From NCBI GenBank assembly GCA_029582265.1, contig CM055828.1:17495430-17559429 (forward strand): a DNA stretch of 64,000 bases, read 5' to 3'. This DNA comes from Zoroaster sp. YZ-2022. Taxonomy: Eukaryota; Echinodermata; Asteroidea; Forcipulatida; Zoroasteridae. The position numbers were made by a program, and so were the translations under genes. Shown here piece by piece: positions 10,269 through 22,205 of this stretch; positions within the stretch are counted from its first letter, which is position 1; each line of letters opens with the position of its first letter. The notes under the pieces are model-generated. The model saw only the letters and a list, made by a program, of their open reading frames with translations, had not been told where the DNA came from and ran no database searches.

Positions 10269-11920
10269 CATGCGCCATCTTGTTCAAGGGCAGATTTGTT
10301 TATTTCGAACACGCGTTGCAGTCTGCGACTCGGCGCTCAGAAACTTCACGCATGCGTCTGGAAGGTACGTAGCCCCATAAATAGTGTCAATACGCTGACT
10401 CCATCCGATCTGGCCCTACGCCAGCCCTGATAATAGACCCTATTCAAGTACACTTACGATAGGATCCTGACTACAGTTCCTCGCACCTCAGTTGGACTGA
10501 ATTTTCCTCGTTACTAGCCTGTGAACTGAGAAATGCAGCACTGACTTAACGCTTTGAGAATGATTTGGCTGAAAGGTGTTCAAAAAGAGAGCTCAGACAT
10601 TTCTCGAGCAACGGCCATTAGGTACAAACTTCATGCCGTTCATGCTGAATAATGCGCATGAGCGATGACCTGGCGAACATCTCTTGCGCGGCGGAACCTC
10701 AATTCCGCAAGGGCGACAGGACTTTACTTACAACATGGCAGGCCATTTAATGAGCTGAGACGTGTTCTGCCGCAATTGATGTTCTGACCAAGGTCATCGC
10801 TCATGCGCATTATTCAGCATGAACGGCATGAAAGTTTGTACACAACACAGATTGCCGTTGCTCTGAGAAATGTCTGGAATACTCTTTTGTTGACACCTTT
10901 CAGCCAAATCGTTTCTCAAGAGGCAGTTAAGAAGTTACAGTGCCTGCATTCTCGGTTCAGCCAACGAAGACAGGTAAAAAGGGAGAAAATTCAGTGCAAA
11001 CTTTACAGGTATACGAACAGGAGGAACTCTTGGTCAGGACCTTATCGTAGTATTCACGCCCTTTTACATACCATCAGGACTGTGATGACATTTCGAATCA
11101 AAACTCGCATGTTTTCCCACAATTTTCACTTACCTCATAACGTAACTGTGGCGAGTACATTAAAACGATTTTGCGGTGGCTCGTTTTGGTGTAATTTATG
11201 AAGAATCTCGGAGCTGACATCATATCGTTTAAACATCGTCGGCGCCATGATGTTTATTGATGCGCATGAGCGCTGATTCGTGTCACTGCAGCGTGCTGTT
11301 TTATTTTAAACTGTTGGCATCTTTTACAGAACCTACATGCAGTACATTGTACATGCATTAGTGTAAAGGTGTACCAGCGACCAATCCGTGAAGGTCACAT
11401 TTTCAGCACGTGAACAAGTGCCCGCTTGCTGCTGGTTCGTATTCGCGAAGGTGGCGTTGTGATTAATACCATGCGGGTTACCGCGAGCACCTTGACAAAA
11501 GACTACTAGTATCAGAACAGCCGCTGAGGATGACAGGTCATACAGCTCTTCGTCGGCGCGCATGCATCAATAAACATCATGGCGCCGACGATGTTTAAAC
11601 GTGTAATTGTCAGCTCAGAGATTCTTCATAAAATTACACCAAAACAAGACACAGCAAAATCGTTTTAATGTACTCACCACATTCGTTATGACTAATAATA
11701 ATATGAGGTAAGGAACATTGGGGAAAAGTTTTGGGGAAAATGGAGTTTCGATTTGAAATGTCACCACGTCCCTGATGGTATGTGGGCGTAGGCAAGAAGG
11801 GGAGTCCAGCGTATTGGCACCATCTATGGGCTAGAAGGTGTGAAGTTCGAGCGCCGAGTCGCAGATGGCAACGTGTTTTCGAAGTAAACAAATCCGCCCT
11901 TGAACAAGATGTGCATATAG
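10269..11920. mobile_element. Foldback (long inverted repeat) DNA element, left arm interrupted
   Basis: The right arm (about 11562-11920, minus sense) matches two separate left blocks: 10269-10430 (starting CATCTTGTTCAAGGGC) and 11056-11268 (ending at CGTCGGCGCCATGATGTTTA). When the two left blocks are joined they form one arm of about 370 bp opposite the right arm, with a loop at 11269-11561. Mismatches are scattered small indels and substitutions. No transposase is encoded; it looks like a non-autonomous DNA transposon (MITE or foldback type). Target-site duplication not resolved. Confidence 0.75.
10431..11055. mobile_element. Second foldback element nested in the left arm of the first
   Basis: Arms 10448-10673 and 10792-11052 are inverted copies: outer ends ACGATAGGATCCTGAC and its inverse, inner ends GAATAATGCGCATGAGCGAT and its inverse. 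The loop is about 118 bp. The insert separates two blocks that are contiguous in the other arm of the host foldback; ACGCC occurs at both junctions (about 10426-10430 and 11058-11062) and may be a short target duplication. Non-autonomous. Confidence 0.75.
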
Positions 11921-12297
11921 TATTACCATGAAGGTGCTTAGTGTAACTAGGCTCACCGGGCGAGCTTGTTTGGGGCGACTGTGTTAGGCATGGAGTGAAG
12001 GAAGAGACCATGGTTGGGGTGAGCTCAGTTGTTATGGTCTCTTTACTCTCTATTAAACTGAGAGCGAAATCTAAGTTAAAAAGCAAAAATAAGTATTATT
12101 TATAAGGACAGTAAATTTCAAAGGAAATTAGATGAAACGATAGTCACAAAATGCACAACATTGACATCGTCGTATGACTATCGTCAGGTGGTCGTTATTA
12201 AATTTGGCCAGCCTACGTTGATCTCCAAGGGCACCTTTTTTCCCCCGCGCCTATGGGAGGGGAGATCTTTTCAAATGTTATTAAATTTGATAAGGGG
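11921..12297. other. No gene seen; left flank of the Tc1/mariner insertion
   Basis: The last 90 bp could be coding (a frame with LISKGTFF and LWEGRSF), matching in style the coding-like text just right of the transposon; see findings. Otherwise nothing is recognised. Confidence 0.4.
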
Positions 12298-12299
12298 TA

Positions 12300-13854
12300 T
12301 AAAAAAAAGGTAATCCGAATTGGGGTTTAAATTAAGGTTATTTGGAAATTTAATGTATTTAAAAGAAGAGGAACCTCAGTTTATTGATACTTTCGATCCA
12401 TTGTCAAAAGGCAGTACTTGTTTTTAAAAAAGGCAAAAAAACGATTTTGCAAGTTTGGGTATTACAAGGAGTCTGTACCATCACTTGAGCCAGATGATTT
12501 TTAAGTTTTTTGTGGTGCGGTAATCCTGTTACAACCCTTTTTCTTCAATTTGGGGTATTTAAAGGGGCCGTTTGGGGACAGGTAGTTGGAAAGAAAACAA
12601 CGACTGAACAGCGAGCGTGATTACAACATTTCACCAAACTCACGTTTGCAGCAACTGCGATGTTTTAGGAACTTTTCCCCAGAAGGGGGCCCAGCACCAA
12701 AAACCATTCGAATGTTAAAAAATATCAAGAGTATGGCACACCTCAACCGCAAAAAGGGGGAATTCGCAGAGGCCCCCGGGCGTTTTAAAAGGGGAAATTT
12801 GCAGCAGTAAGGCAGAAATTTTTTGGAGCATCCTAGGGACACCAGCGCAAGGCAAAATGGGTGAGATTGCCTTCGGCGACATTAAACGAATCACGAGATT
12901 GACCCCCCCAGCACCCAAACGGCACATCCGACATCAACACCCCGAGATTTTCAGAATGTTTAGATGGTTGATAGCCCAAGAGAGACAATTTTCTGCGGAA
13001 TTCGTAATCGGCGACGAAGCTGCTTTCCCGTGAACGGAAGGTCAATACGCAAATGTTCTTGAATATGCACCAGCAAGACCCCCCCAGAATTAATTTTTTG
13101 GGGTTTAAATGAGTCGACAAAAGTACTGTTTGGGTTTGACTTTTTAATGGTCAGCTGATCGGACCTTTTTTTTCAAAGGAATGTCAATGTTAACATGTAT
13201 CTCAGATGTCAATGATAAGTTTTACCGCAGCTGCAGGAACACTTTAGCGAAGGTTCGGGGGGCTTCGACAACCTGGGGGGCCCAAGATGGCGCCCCCGCA
13301 CACGCCTTATCGCGTCCGAGATCGTTGAGGGGGAAACCCTTTGAACGAGTCATCGCGTCAACCGAGGGGGAAAGGGACCAAGATCAACTCACACCATGTG
13401 ACTATTTTGGGGGCATTTGAAGAACAAGGGGTTTGCAATTCCCCCTGATCTTGATGAATTGCAGGGGGTATTCGAAAAGAAGGGATTTTTCGCAATAATC
13501 CCAAAAGGGGAGACGAGCAGTGGACATGCCCGTCCGTCAGCTTTGTCAAAAAGGAGGTGGACATTTTGGGGGTGGGTTAAAACAAAAAGAGATTTTTTTG
13601 AATAATGTCCAGTCATTTTAAAGAAAATCTGGTTTTTTTTAAATGACTTTTCTAATTATCCCGTTTTCAATATTTTCCCAAACTTGCAACATGCGATTTG
13701 AATTTGTCTTTAACAAAAATACTGGTCATTTTGACAGCAATGGGGCAATAAAGGTATCAATGGAAAGCTGAGGAGTTCCCTTTTTGGACACACATGTAAA
13801 TTGTCAAACAAATAACCTTGGGATATTAACCCCGAACGGGTTACCTTTTTTTTA
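12300..13854 (+). mobile_element. Tc1/mariner transposon, 1555 bp, TA target duplication, long inverted repeats
   Basis: Ends are TAAAAAAAAGGTAA and its inverse, each next to a TA (12298-12299 and 13855-13856), the target duplication of the Tc1/mariner superfamily. Inverted similarity continues inward for about 170-180 bp (12300-12475 against 13680-13854). The interior encodes a recognisable but broken transposase in plus sense. Confidence 0.8.
12583..13620 (+). pseudogene. Tc1/mariner transposase, many small frameshifts
   Basis: Reading across frames, the text starts with a helix-turn-helix-like region (about 12640-12790, with a VLNRKKG-like hinge). Then comes AEFVIGDEAAF near 12995-13025 (the first catalytic aspartate, D-E-A-x-F). 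Next are TVWVG..NG..IGPFFF near 13115-13170, GAPAH near 13280 (second catalytic D block, QDGAPAH), and LTPCDYF near 13390-13410 (third, with the usual LWG run into a stop). The C-terminal end has PPDLDELQ. This is the set of a Tc1/mariner-superfamily transposase of the kind common in arthropods and other invertebrates. Nearly all breaks sit in homopolymer runs, so part may be sequence error. Confidence 0.7.
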
Positions 13855-13856
13855 TA

Positions 13857-14734
13857 CGCACTGAAAAGGTCGTCAATAAAAAAGGCATTTTCAAATCTAG
13901 CCTGAGCAAGGACGGAGTCCCCCCGGCCCAGTACAAAAAAGTCGTCAACTTGTTCATCAAGGGCCCCAAATAGGGGTAGGGGGGTAGACTAGTACTAGTA
14001 GTGCTCGTAGTCGTATAGTCGAGCTACCGTCCTTGACCCGTTTTATTTTTTTTACACCTGATTTGAAACATAGTCGCTTCTCACCCCAAAACACACGAAA
14101 AGAATGCCGTTACTTACCGGCCCGGGCCCCAAAATGAAAAAAGACTCAACAAGCCGTCGGAATCCAGCACGACAGCACATCATGGCGCCTACGCAAACGT
14201 GCGCACCCAACAACGCGTCGCCGCTGCACAACCGGTCACCATGCCCGGCCAGCGAACACATGAAAATGCAGGCGCTTTTCTGTTGGATTATGCAAAACAC
14301 GTTACAAGTCAAAAGATGAGTCATAAAGTCGAAGTCGACCCATCCTTTTCCGAAAAATTATAAAATATATATTTATTCGTCTTTTCCCATCAGCAATTTA
14401 ATCTACAATAAGGAAAAAATCTGTTAAAAAACCAGACTATTTTTGGATAAATTTGTTTTTTTTAAAAAAATCGTTTTCTCCGGCCCCCCCAAAGGGAGAA
14501 TTTTTTTAACCCCTATGTTCTACGGGGAAAAAAGAACATTTTCTTCTATTTTCCTTTCTTTTTATGTAGGAGAAACTGTAAAAAAAGCTTGTTCTCGTTC
14601 CCCGAATTAACCAATAAAAATGGGGCAATTTCCCAACCAAGTATTTTGCGGGACGCCCGGGGAAAATGGTCGCCCTAACGCCGTTCCCAAAATTTTTGTT
14701 TTTTGGGACCGGCGGTCCCCCAAAAGGGTGTTTT

Positions 14735-14777
<43 letters not shown>

Positions 14778-15640
14778 TTGTATATATATATAATTATTTA
14801 CCCATTATTTTAGCCATTTTTTTAGAATGTCATGACTAAAAAATAAAAGTTTCTCCCCCCGATTTTTTTTTAATTTGAGTTTTTGACTTCAGTTTTAATG
14901 TTCCGAATTTTTTTTGGTTTTAATTCAGTCCAGTTGAAATTTTCAAGAAAGGGTTATTTCACTGTTCCTTGCCCTTTTTAAAACCATGGGAGATCAGGCA
15001 AGACCATCGTATTGCAGGCCCCAATGGGGTAAATCCACAAAAGACATCGGCGATTGTATTTTCCCCACGGTACCCCGACCCCTTTTTCGATGAAACGAAA
15101 AATAACGTGGAGGAATTTAAAAAACTGTTTCACCCGATCACAGACTACCGATTTCAAACGAAATGGATAACAATTTTAAAGTATTTGAAAAAAGTCACTA
15201 TAATCACTTGGAAATTGATACCAAAACCATTTTTCAATAATGCAGTACACCAAACTGGGCGCGCACCTGGATGGTGGCTTTATTTGTTACTCTGCACCCT
15301 TTTTTTTTAACCATCAACCTTTTTGAGAACACTTGATAATTTTTTCGCCGAAGCTTTTTGGGAAAAACAAAATAATATAAAGAAAATGCAATCAATTAAT
15401 TGCCTAATGATGCTATGTTAAATTTATAAGTCTCTCCATTCAAATTCGTGGAGGGAAAAAAAACGTTCCTGAAGATTGTAAAACGAGACCGGGCCCGAAA
15501 GTCCATCAAGAGAAATTATATACACTGGTTGACCAATCTTTTTATATGGGAGACCGTTGAAACCCCATATCACCAAAAAAATTTTTCCTTTAAAGAGTCC
15601 AAACGAGCTGGCGTTCAGAGCGGCAAGACCTGCCTGTTTT
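13857..15640. other. Homopolymer-rich stretch with coding-like fragments, unassigned
   Basis: Just right of the transposon, 13867-13973 reads open in one frame and stops at TAG (KSSLSKDGVPPAQYKKV, then LFIKGPK). Further open frames at 14969-15310 (SPRYPDPFFDETKNNVEEF) and 15448-15642 have composition that looks coding, but I cannot name a family. Runs of five or more identical bases are very frequent, so frames are unreliable. Confidence 0.35.
14735..14792. repeat. (TA)n microsatellite
   Basis: About 36 bp of alternating TA at 14739-14774, an interruption, then a further TA run to about 14791. Confidence 0.9.
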
Positions 15641-16499
15641 AACTTTCGGCAGAAGTTTGTTGTTTTAAAGTTGACTTTTCAGTTGTGTGTCTAATTCAAA
15701 TAATGTAAATTTTGGGTCATTATTTGAATTAGATACGGCAAAGTTCGATTACGTACAGGCTTCATAAACAAAACTTTACTAACTAGTAACCAACGGAGAT
15801 GACGACCATACTTTGTTGAGATGCATCACAGCCTTGCATTCAAGGCTATATTCACCAGCGAATTTTGGCAAGGAGCCCAGATAATTGTTGCTCAAACGAA
15901 GTATACTACGTGATGTACTTTGGTCAAAGAACGTTCGTGGTTTTTGGGTACAAATACAACTTTATCATGATGAGACGATTTTCTTTAAAAGTCAAGGTCT
16001 GTTTGTTTGTAAATCAATTTCAACGATCAAAAAATAATATGGTTTCATTAGTGACATGATGGCACTGGATATTTTATTAATTGAAAGAATATGCGTTTAG
16101 GCCACTCAAAAGGATTTTGGCAAACTAGCAAATCATTCTGTCATGATCAATTGTTTCCTTCTGGTTGTACATTAACCGGTAATAAACTCCCACGAGGATT
16201 AGGATGTTGAGATGGAGAGAAAGGAAACTCGAGCTCTGGGAAATACTTTGTTTTTCTCTCAAAAGAGGGTTTCAGTTCCATGCATGATTGATAACCTTTT
16301 TTCTTGTTGCATTTTTCAGTATTTATTTTATGCCGCAGACAGCAGATGTTTAATATTGTCGCTGTATTTTTTAAGGCTACCTCTTCTCTGATGTCCCCTC
16401 CTTTTTTTTTTTTTTTTTTCAGCATCACTACCCAAAGCATGCCCCCGATCCGCGCTCTGATGGATGATGCTTAGATAAACCAATAGAGAGTGATTTATC
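15641..16499. other. No gene seen
   Basis: A+T-rich, with a T run of 19 bases at 16402-16420. No family recognised. Confidence 0.5.
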
Positions 16500-16531
16500 T
16501 GAAATGGATCACCAGTTGGTGATCCATTTCA
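16500..16531. repeat. Perfect 15-bp inverted repeat (hairpin)
   Basis: GAAATGGATCACCA, a two-base loop, then its exact inverse; one more flanking pair (T-A) also matches. Could fold into a cruciform or RNA hairpin, or be a short palindromic element. Confidence 0.8.
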
Positions 16532-16754
16532 CATAAGAATAAATACAACAATCAAAATGCATTTTACAATTTTTCTCCTACAAATTACACCATGAAATAA
16601 GCTTTGAAACATTCACAGAATTATTTTGTATATTTCATGTGATTTTAAGTGTGGATACAATATCTGACATTGGTGGGCACTGACTTAAATTATCCATGAA
16701 AAATGACTAGACTGCCAATGACTCAATGTAATAACACCAAGACAGCCAATATAA

Positions 16755-17225
16755 AATACTTTGATTTAATAAGTTCCATGGCTTCACTGACGCTATCAAG
16801 GTGACACAATGGATCCGTTTATTAATATATCAATAATCCGATACAGTGAGTTTGCTTATGTAGCTTGATGATATCACCCAGTAATGAATTAAATTTCACT
16901 ATCAACCCACACCATCAGCAACCAATCAAATTCTCCTTCACAGCATCTCTGTTTACCTGTTACTATGGGTAACAAACTACAGCTTTTTGGTTAAATGCAT
17001 ATACATGTATGATTTATTAAGCTTCATGGCTTATCGACGCTACCATCGATCCATTTATAAAGAACAACAACATGATGCAGTGAAGCTTAACGCCAGACTT
17101 GCTTAATGATGAGAAACGTACTGAACACCATTTCATTATTAACCTAAACCATCAGCAGCCAATCAAATGCTACACAGTATCTCTGTTTACCTGTTATTAT
17201 GGGGTAACCTTTGTTGGGCAGGGTA
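16755..17225 (+). repeat. Tandem duplication, about 250-bp unit, diverged
   Basis: The unit starting GATTTAATAAGTTCCATGGC (16762) recurs as GATTTATTAAGCTTCATGGC (about 17011). Both contain CACCATCAGCA(A/G)CCAATCAAA and ATCTCTGTTTACCTGTTA. Two copies are visible, with substitutions and indels throughout. Confidence 0.75.
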
Positions 17226-17809
17226 GTGATGTTGCATGATATCAAATTCAACTGACTGAGCTGGCCATCACTTCAGTAAGACACACGTACCAGTAACGTC
17301 ATCAATATACTGCAGTCAGAGAAGGTATTACTAAAGACTTAGACTTCATAGAATGTGACTGTGGATGACTTAGATATTACCACATATCTCAAATCATCTT
17401 TGAAGCTCTTTGAAGTAATCAGAAATCTCCAAATGAAGACCAACCCATTTCAGATATTCAGTCATTGATACAGCTACCTCATCATGAAAGTTATCATAAG
17501 CAATTTGTTTCTGACTTGGCTTGATACATCATTGTCAGAGTGAGTGTCCATGTCTTGTTCACTTTAAATTTGAATCCAGCCAACAACTGAGCCTTACTGA
17601 ATCATGCTGTGTTTCAATGGAGGACTGTGTCTTCCTGTGATCTGTGGGCGAGACTGTCATGAATCCAATAGTGTGCATCATTCAACCATCACACAAGTAA
17701 CCATGTTTGTGGAGTTGAATAATGCCAACAGAGCTCACTACCCTGGTGACTTTGTTGAGCTGCTAGCACACTACTATGATGATAACTTGACACTCATTTT
17801 CAGCATGTG
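17226..17809. other. No assigned gene; 69-codon open frame at 17604-17810
   Basis: The frame at 17604 starts MLCFNGGLC, which recalls an EGF-type C.NGG.C motif, and ends immediately before the fibrinogen-domain pseudogene. It could be upstream coding sequence of the same pseudogene, but the rest of the frame has no family character I can name. Confidence 0.3.
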
Positions 17810-18450
17810 ACACTGTACGTTACGGCAGCAGTTGTCTGATATTGTTTCAAGCTGGTCACCATGACAATGGCATCTACACTATACTTCCTTCTGGTCTGCC
17901 TCATGGGATAACAGTTTATTGTGATATAAGTTGACCAATGGAGGAGGCTGATCATGCCCAGAGAAGACAAGATGTTCCAGTTGATTCTTTAACTCACCTG
18001 GACTGAATACCAATCTGCTTGGTAATTCATCCAGGAGTACTGGTTAGGGAATGACATCCTTCGTAATAATTAACTGGAAGTCAGACAATGGCAAATGAGT
18101 AGATATGGAAGATTGGGAAACCAAAGAGCTTGGTCTGCTTATATCAGTTTGTTGTTTCAGATGACAAGTACAATTCCTCCATGTTGGTTCATACATGAGA
18201 GTACAGCAGGTGATTCAATGACATATCACAAATGGAAGTTCATTCACGACAAAGGATCAGGACAATGATGAATGGTCAGGTAATTGCAGTGCTATATGAA
18301 GGTGCTCTGGTGGTTTAATCTTCGTCATTATGCACATCTGAATGGTAAATACCAGCAATCATGGAGATGCCATTTGGAGAGGGAATACAATGGAAGCGTG
18401 GAAAAGGATGGAAATACTCTGGAAGAAAATGCAGCATGATAATAAGAGAA
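17810..18450 (+). pseudogene. Fibrinogen-related domain (FReD) pseudogene, intronless
   Basis: Read across frames the text follows a fibrinogen C-terminal domain from end to end. It opens with C..LFQAGHHDNGIYTI-LPSGLP and VYCD near 17840-17935, then NGGG with a stop where the domain normally has W. A VDMEDWETK block and CAVLYEGA follow near 18095 and 18270-18310. The end is GIQWKRGKGWKYS near 18380-18420 and a ..MIIR finish. There are several stops (TGA, TAG) and at least five frame changes over about 210 codons. Such domains form ficolins, tenascins and other secreted recognition proteins, normally encoded in several exons. The uninterrupted layout suggests a processed or old single-exon copy. 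Confidence 0.8.
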
Positions 18451-19195
18451 GTCTTAAACTCATTTCTCTCACATCACTTATTGCGCACTGTCAGGGAACG
18501 ATTTCGTCTTAAAAAATTTGTACAAAGTAAAATTGCGATGCAAAAATTAATTTGCATAGCAAAATACTACTTTGTATAGCAATCTGTGAATTTTGTGTAG
18601 GAAATTTAAAAAATGCTGAACATTACAGCATGTAGTGTGCATAGGTAAAGGTGTGTTTATAAGGCTTTACTGTCGTTTTGTTCATATAATATGAATGTCC
18701 AAATTTACCAGAAATAATAATCTTTGTGTCCGAAATTGTGCCATGGTAAAGAAATCGTGTTTTTTCTTCTAGGCCACCTCTTAATTATTTTCTCCAAATT
18801 GCAGTCATTCATGAAAGTTAGTCCTCCGTCCATTTTCTTTTTTGTTTACATTATTATATTGATCAAGCAAACAGATGCAATATCATTGCAAAACAAATTA
18901 CCAACTGCGACGTGTGTGAAATGAACACGGTACTATTGTGTATACGGGTAGCTCATTGCTCAATGTTCCAACCCCCCAAACTCGGGAGAAGAAAAATAAA
19001 ACATGTGCGAAGCTAAACATATACCCCTGATAGTGTATTTCTGTACAAAATTCAAATTTAAAGAACATCAAAATTAACTTGAATTTTTGGGATATTTAAA
19101 ATACATATAAATATAAAAAATTACGTAATTTTGTAATACAAAACAACACAGAGTGGGGTGGGACAGTATCTGAACTAAAATCAGAAGAAAACAAC
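18451..19195. other. No gene seen
   Basis: A+T-rich sequence; no family recognised. It leads into the tandem array. Confidence 0.5.
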
Positions 19196-21130
19196 ATGGC
19201 TCAAACAAGCAGTCATGATTTTTTTTTTCAATTACTGTTTTTTCTTCTAAATAATTATGATTTGCACTTTTAAATTGCTCAGCAAATGTCAACCTTAGAT
19301 TATTGTGAAAAAGCATCAACCACAACAACTTAATTTTCATTAAATACAATTTGGAAATTCGAGATCAGATTAAGTGTGTCTAATTAAGATTAAGATAATT
19401 CAGGATACCAGATCCTGACCAATGACTCAGTCAGACCAAAGGTATTTGTAATTTATCAACTTATAATGTGATGTTGTTGAATACAAATATAATTGTTCAA
19501 ATACGAAATCAATTATGATCATGTATAGTGTTGTGTAGCTTATTAGTCACATATTACAAAGCTAGTTTTGATCATTGATTTCAAACTGGTCTTAGAAAAT
19601 GAACATACCAGATTGATGTTCAGATGAAATTGCCTGAACAAAAACGTGTTTTACGCAAGCAGCTTCATTGATTTGACATATCAAGTAACTTGCTTTTCTT
19701 TGTAATTTATGCCAAATGTAAACCTTAGATACTTGTCTAAAAAAATTAATAATTAAATATATTTATTATATTAAAAATGACCACATGTAGATTTAGACAA
19801 ATTAGATTACAAACTTGACTCAATGAACTAGTTGGCTTGATTTGAAACAAATCTTAGCAATGAATAAGGAATTCAGATCAGACGTCTATTAATATCACAA
19901 TGAAATGGTTTACAAGCAGTCAGCGGATTTTAATATTTTATCAACTATTTTTTTCTTTTCAATTTTAAGGACTTAATTGTAAAAGGAAGTAAAACCTTAA
20001 TTAAAGTTAAGCTGTAAAAATAGCGTATAGAAATCAATATTTTCATTCATTTTATTTAAAAGATTCAATAGTTTTTTGAAGATTTGTGTATATAAAAACG
20101 ATTTAGATTTAGATAATTTGTAAGCAAAACCTGACTCAATGAACTAAAGTTGACAAAGTGTTTTGATAAATTATCAACCTCTGAAATTAGATTTTAAGGC
20201 ATTATAATGTTGAAATAGACATTCAATAATGTATGGAATGTTTGTTATTACATTCGGCGCATGTTTCTAAACTAGTTTTGATCATTGATTTCAAACTAGT
20301 CTTGTTAATAAATGTAGAATTGAGATTGATGTTCAGGATGAAATGATTCAAACAAAACAGTTTTACGCAAGCAGTCATGGATTTTCAAGCATTTTAATAA
20401 TTCATTGTTACTTTCGTTCTTTATTGTGAGGCCCTAATGGTATATTTTATTCACTGTATAAAGTTTACAATTTAGATTACTGAAACTTATTAATAGGATC
20501 AAATATTTCATAATTACATTAATAGAAAGACATTTGTGATTTTCACAGCACTTCATATTCAGCCATTTCCTTCAAGAAAATTAAGTGAACTACGCTTAAA
20601 CAAGTAGTTTCTCAAACCATTGACTAGATAATAATAGCAGGATACATTAATTTCTGCAAACAAAAACAACAAACCAAACAAGTTTCTCTTTCAACTATTT
20701 AAAAATATCTCATTTGAAAACAAATTTATGTTTTAATTATATTAACCAGGCAAATAAGAAAAATCACTTAATATATCTCACCGAAATTTTAAGATTCTTA
20801 TATTTTAACATATTTATTATGTGTTGATTTTTAAGATTAAAATCCTGACTCCTTTGAAAACAGTTGGATAAAGAGGATATCTTCTGAATGAATTGACAGC
20901 ATTTTGACTGGGATGAAATACACCTTCAGTGCTGTCAATGAAACGTTATACAGCTTACATTGTTAAATGTTTCCAAGCTAGTTGTTGTCATTCTTTTCAA
21001 ACTGGTCTTGGTAATAAATTATAAATTTAATGAGATTCATGTTCAGATGACAATATCTGAACAAAAATTTGTTTAGACAAGCAGTCATCATGGATTTGAA
21101 ATGTTATCAAATCATTTGTTTTTCCTATTT
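19196..21130 (+). repeat. Degenerate tandem array, about 708-bp period
   Basis: The block beginning (A/C)TAGTTTTGATCATTGATTTC occurs at about 19563 and 20270, and in a diverged form at 20979: spacings of 707 and 709 bp. Each is followed by GATGTTCAG(G)ATGA and, about 100 bp later, by a CAAGCAGTCAT motif. Extra CAAGCAG copies at about 19205, 19655 and 19914 suggest the long unit consists of related sub-units of about 450 and 260 bp. Confidence 0.7.
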
Positions 21131-21850
21131 TTTAAGTACTTAATGATATTTGTTAAAAATCTAAACTTTATTATTATTATTTGAGAAAATTGTACATGCA
21201 GCACACCTTTTGGTAATTATCCAATTATAAATGTTCATCTAAAAGTTGACTTGATCAAAGTTAGAAAGGTAACAATTATCATGAGAAAATATTCAATTCA
21301 TGATTTAATTGAAGAGAAAACAGGAAAACAAAAGTCACTATCAAATGTAATTTCAGCCACTTATTGTATTTATATGCTTTGTTAATGAACATTTCATCAA
21401 GGAAAACATTTGAATGAGAGCTGCAACTTTTACAGAATGTGGTTTCTATACATATTTCTTGATACTTTATCCATAAATGAACAGAATGATTCAACTAAAG
21501 GTGTATTAGCTTTAATGTTTAAGACAAATGAATGGTAAATGACATCATCACCCTGTATCATCGTCCCTACCACAAAGTTTGAAACCCAACAAGATCACTA
21601 AAGAAACAGTTGAATCTAATTCAGGAATTAATATCTCAATAACAAAGGGTGATTGTAATCATCATATTGTTTAATTAATTATTCTATTCAATCATTTGAT
21701 TGTTTTTTTGTTTTGGAAATTTCTGGGGCAAAAAAGCATCGAAATTTTAAAGTGAAATATTTCTCAGATGAAATTTTTTGATATTAAATATATTTTTTTT
21801 TAAACCCAAAAAAAAAGTCGAAAACCCTAAATTGAAAACAGACCTTAGAT
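21131..21850. other. No gene seen
   Basis: A+T-rich. From about 21700 homopolymer runs become frequent. TTA at 21851-21853 is the left target duplication of the Harbinger element. Confidence 0.5.
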
Positions 21851-21869
21851 TTACTTGGCCCCTGTCACC

Positions 21870-22125
21870 CAGGCATTAACGTAACCGACGTTAAAAAAAA
21901 TAGCTCTTGTCAGGCCCAAGCCCCAACTTCCCAACGTTGCATCGAAAAGTCGACATAGGTTTTGGGGAATGGACGTACCCAAAAACTTATAGCGATTTAA
22001 CGATACATAGCGTATGACTAACTTTTTGATAGCGTATCCAACTTAAACTTTGCGCGTTCCGTACGACGTATGCCCAACTTGGGTTAACGTATTCTGCTTT
22101 CTCCCGTTTCGACGTATCCTCGGCG
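21870..22125. repeat. Left subterminal repeat zone of Harbinger 1
   Basis: Repeated TAACGTA, GCGTAT, GACGTATGCCCAACTTG and AACGTATTC motifs, the same vocabulary as the right end. Candidate transposase- or Myb-binding sites (inference from Harbinger biology). Confidence 0.6.
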
Positions 22126-22155
22126 TACAACGAGCATGACCGGCCCGCTGAAACG

Positions 22156-22163
22156 TATAAATA
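22156..22163 (+). promoter_or_regulatory. TATA box of the Harbinger 1 Myb-like gene
   Basis: TATAAATA 50 bp before the ATG at 22206; a start site about 30 bp downstream would give a short leader. The other three Harbinger genes in the window have a similar box. Confidence 0.55.
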
Positions 22164-22205
22164 CCGCGTCGACCCACGCACATCATTCCACCATCCCGGG
22201 TCAAC

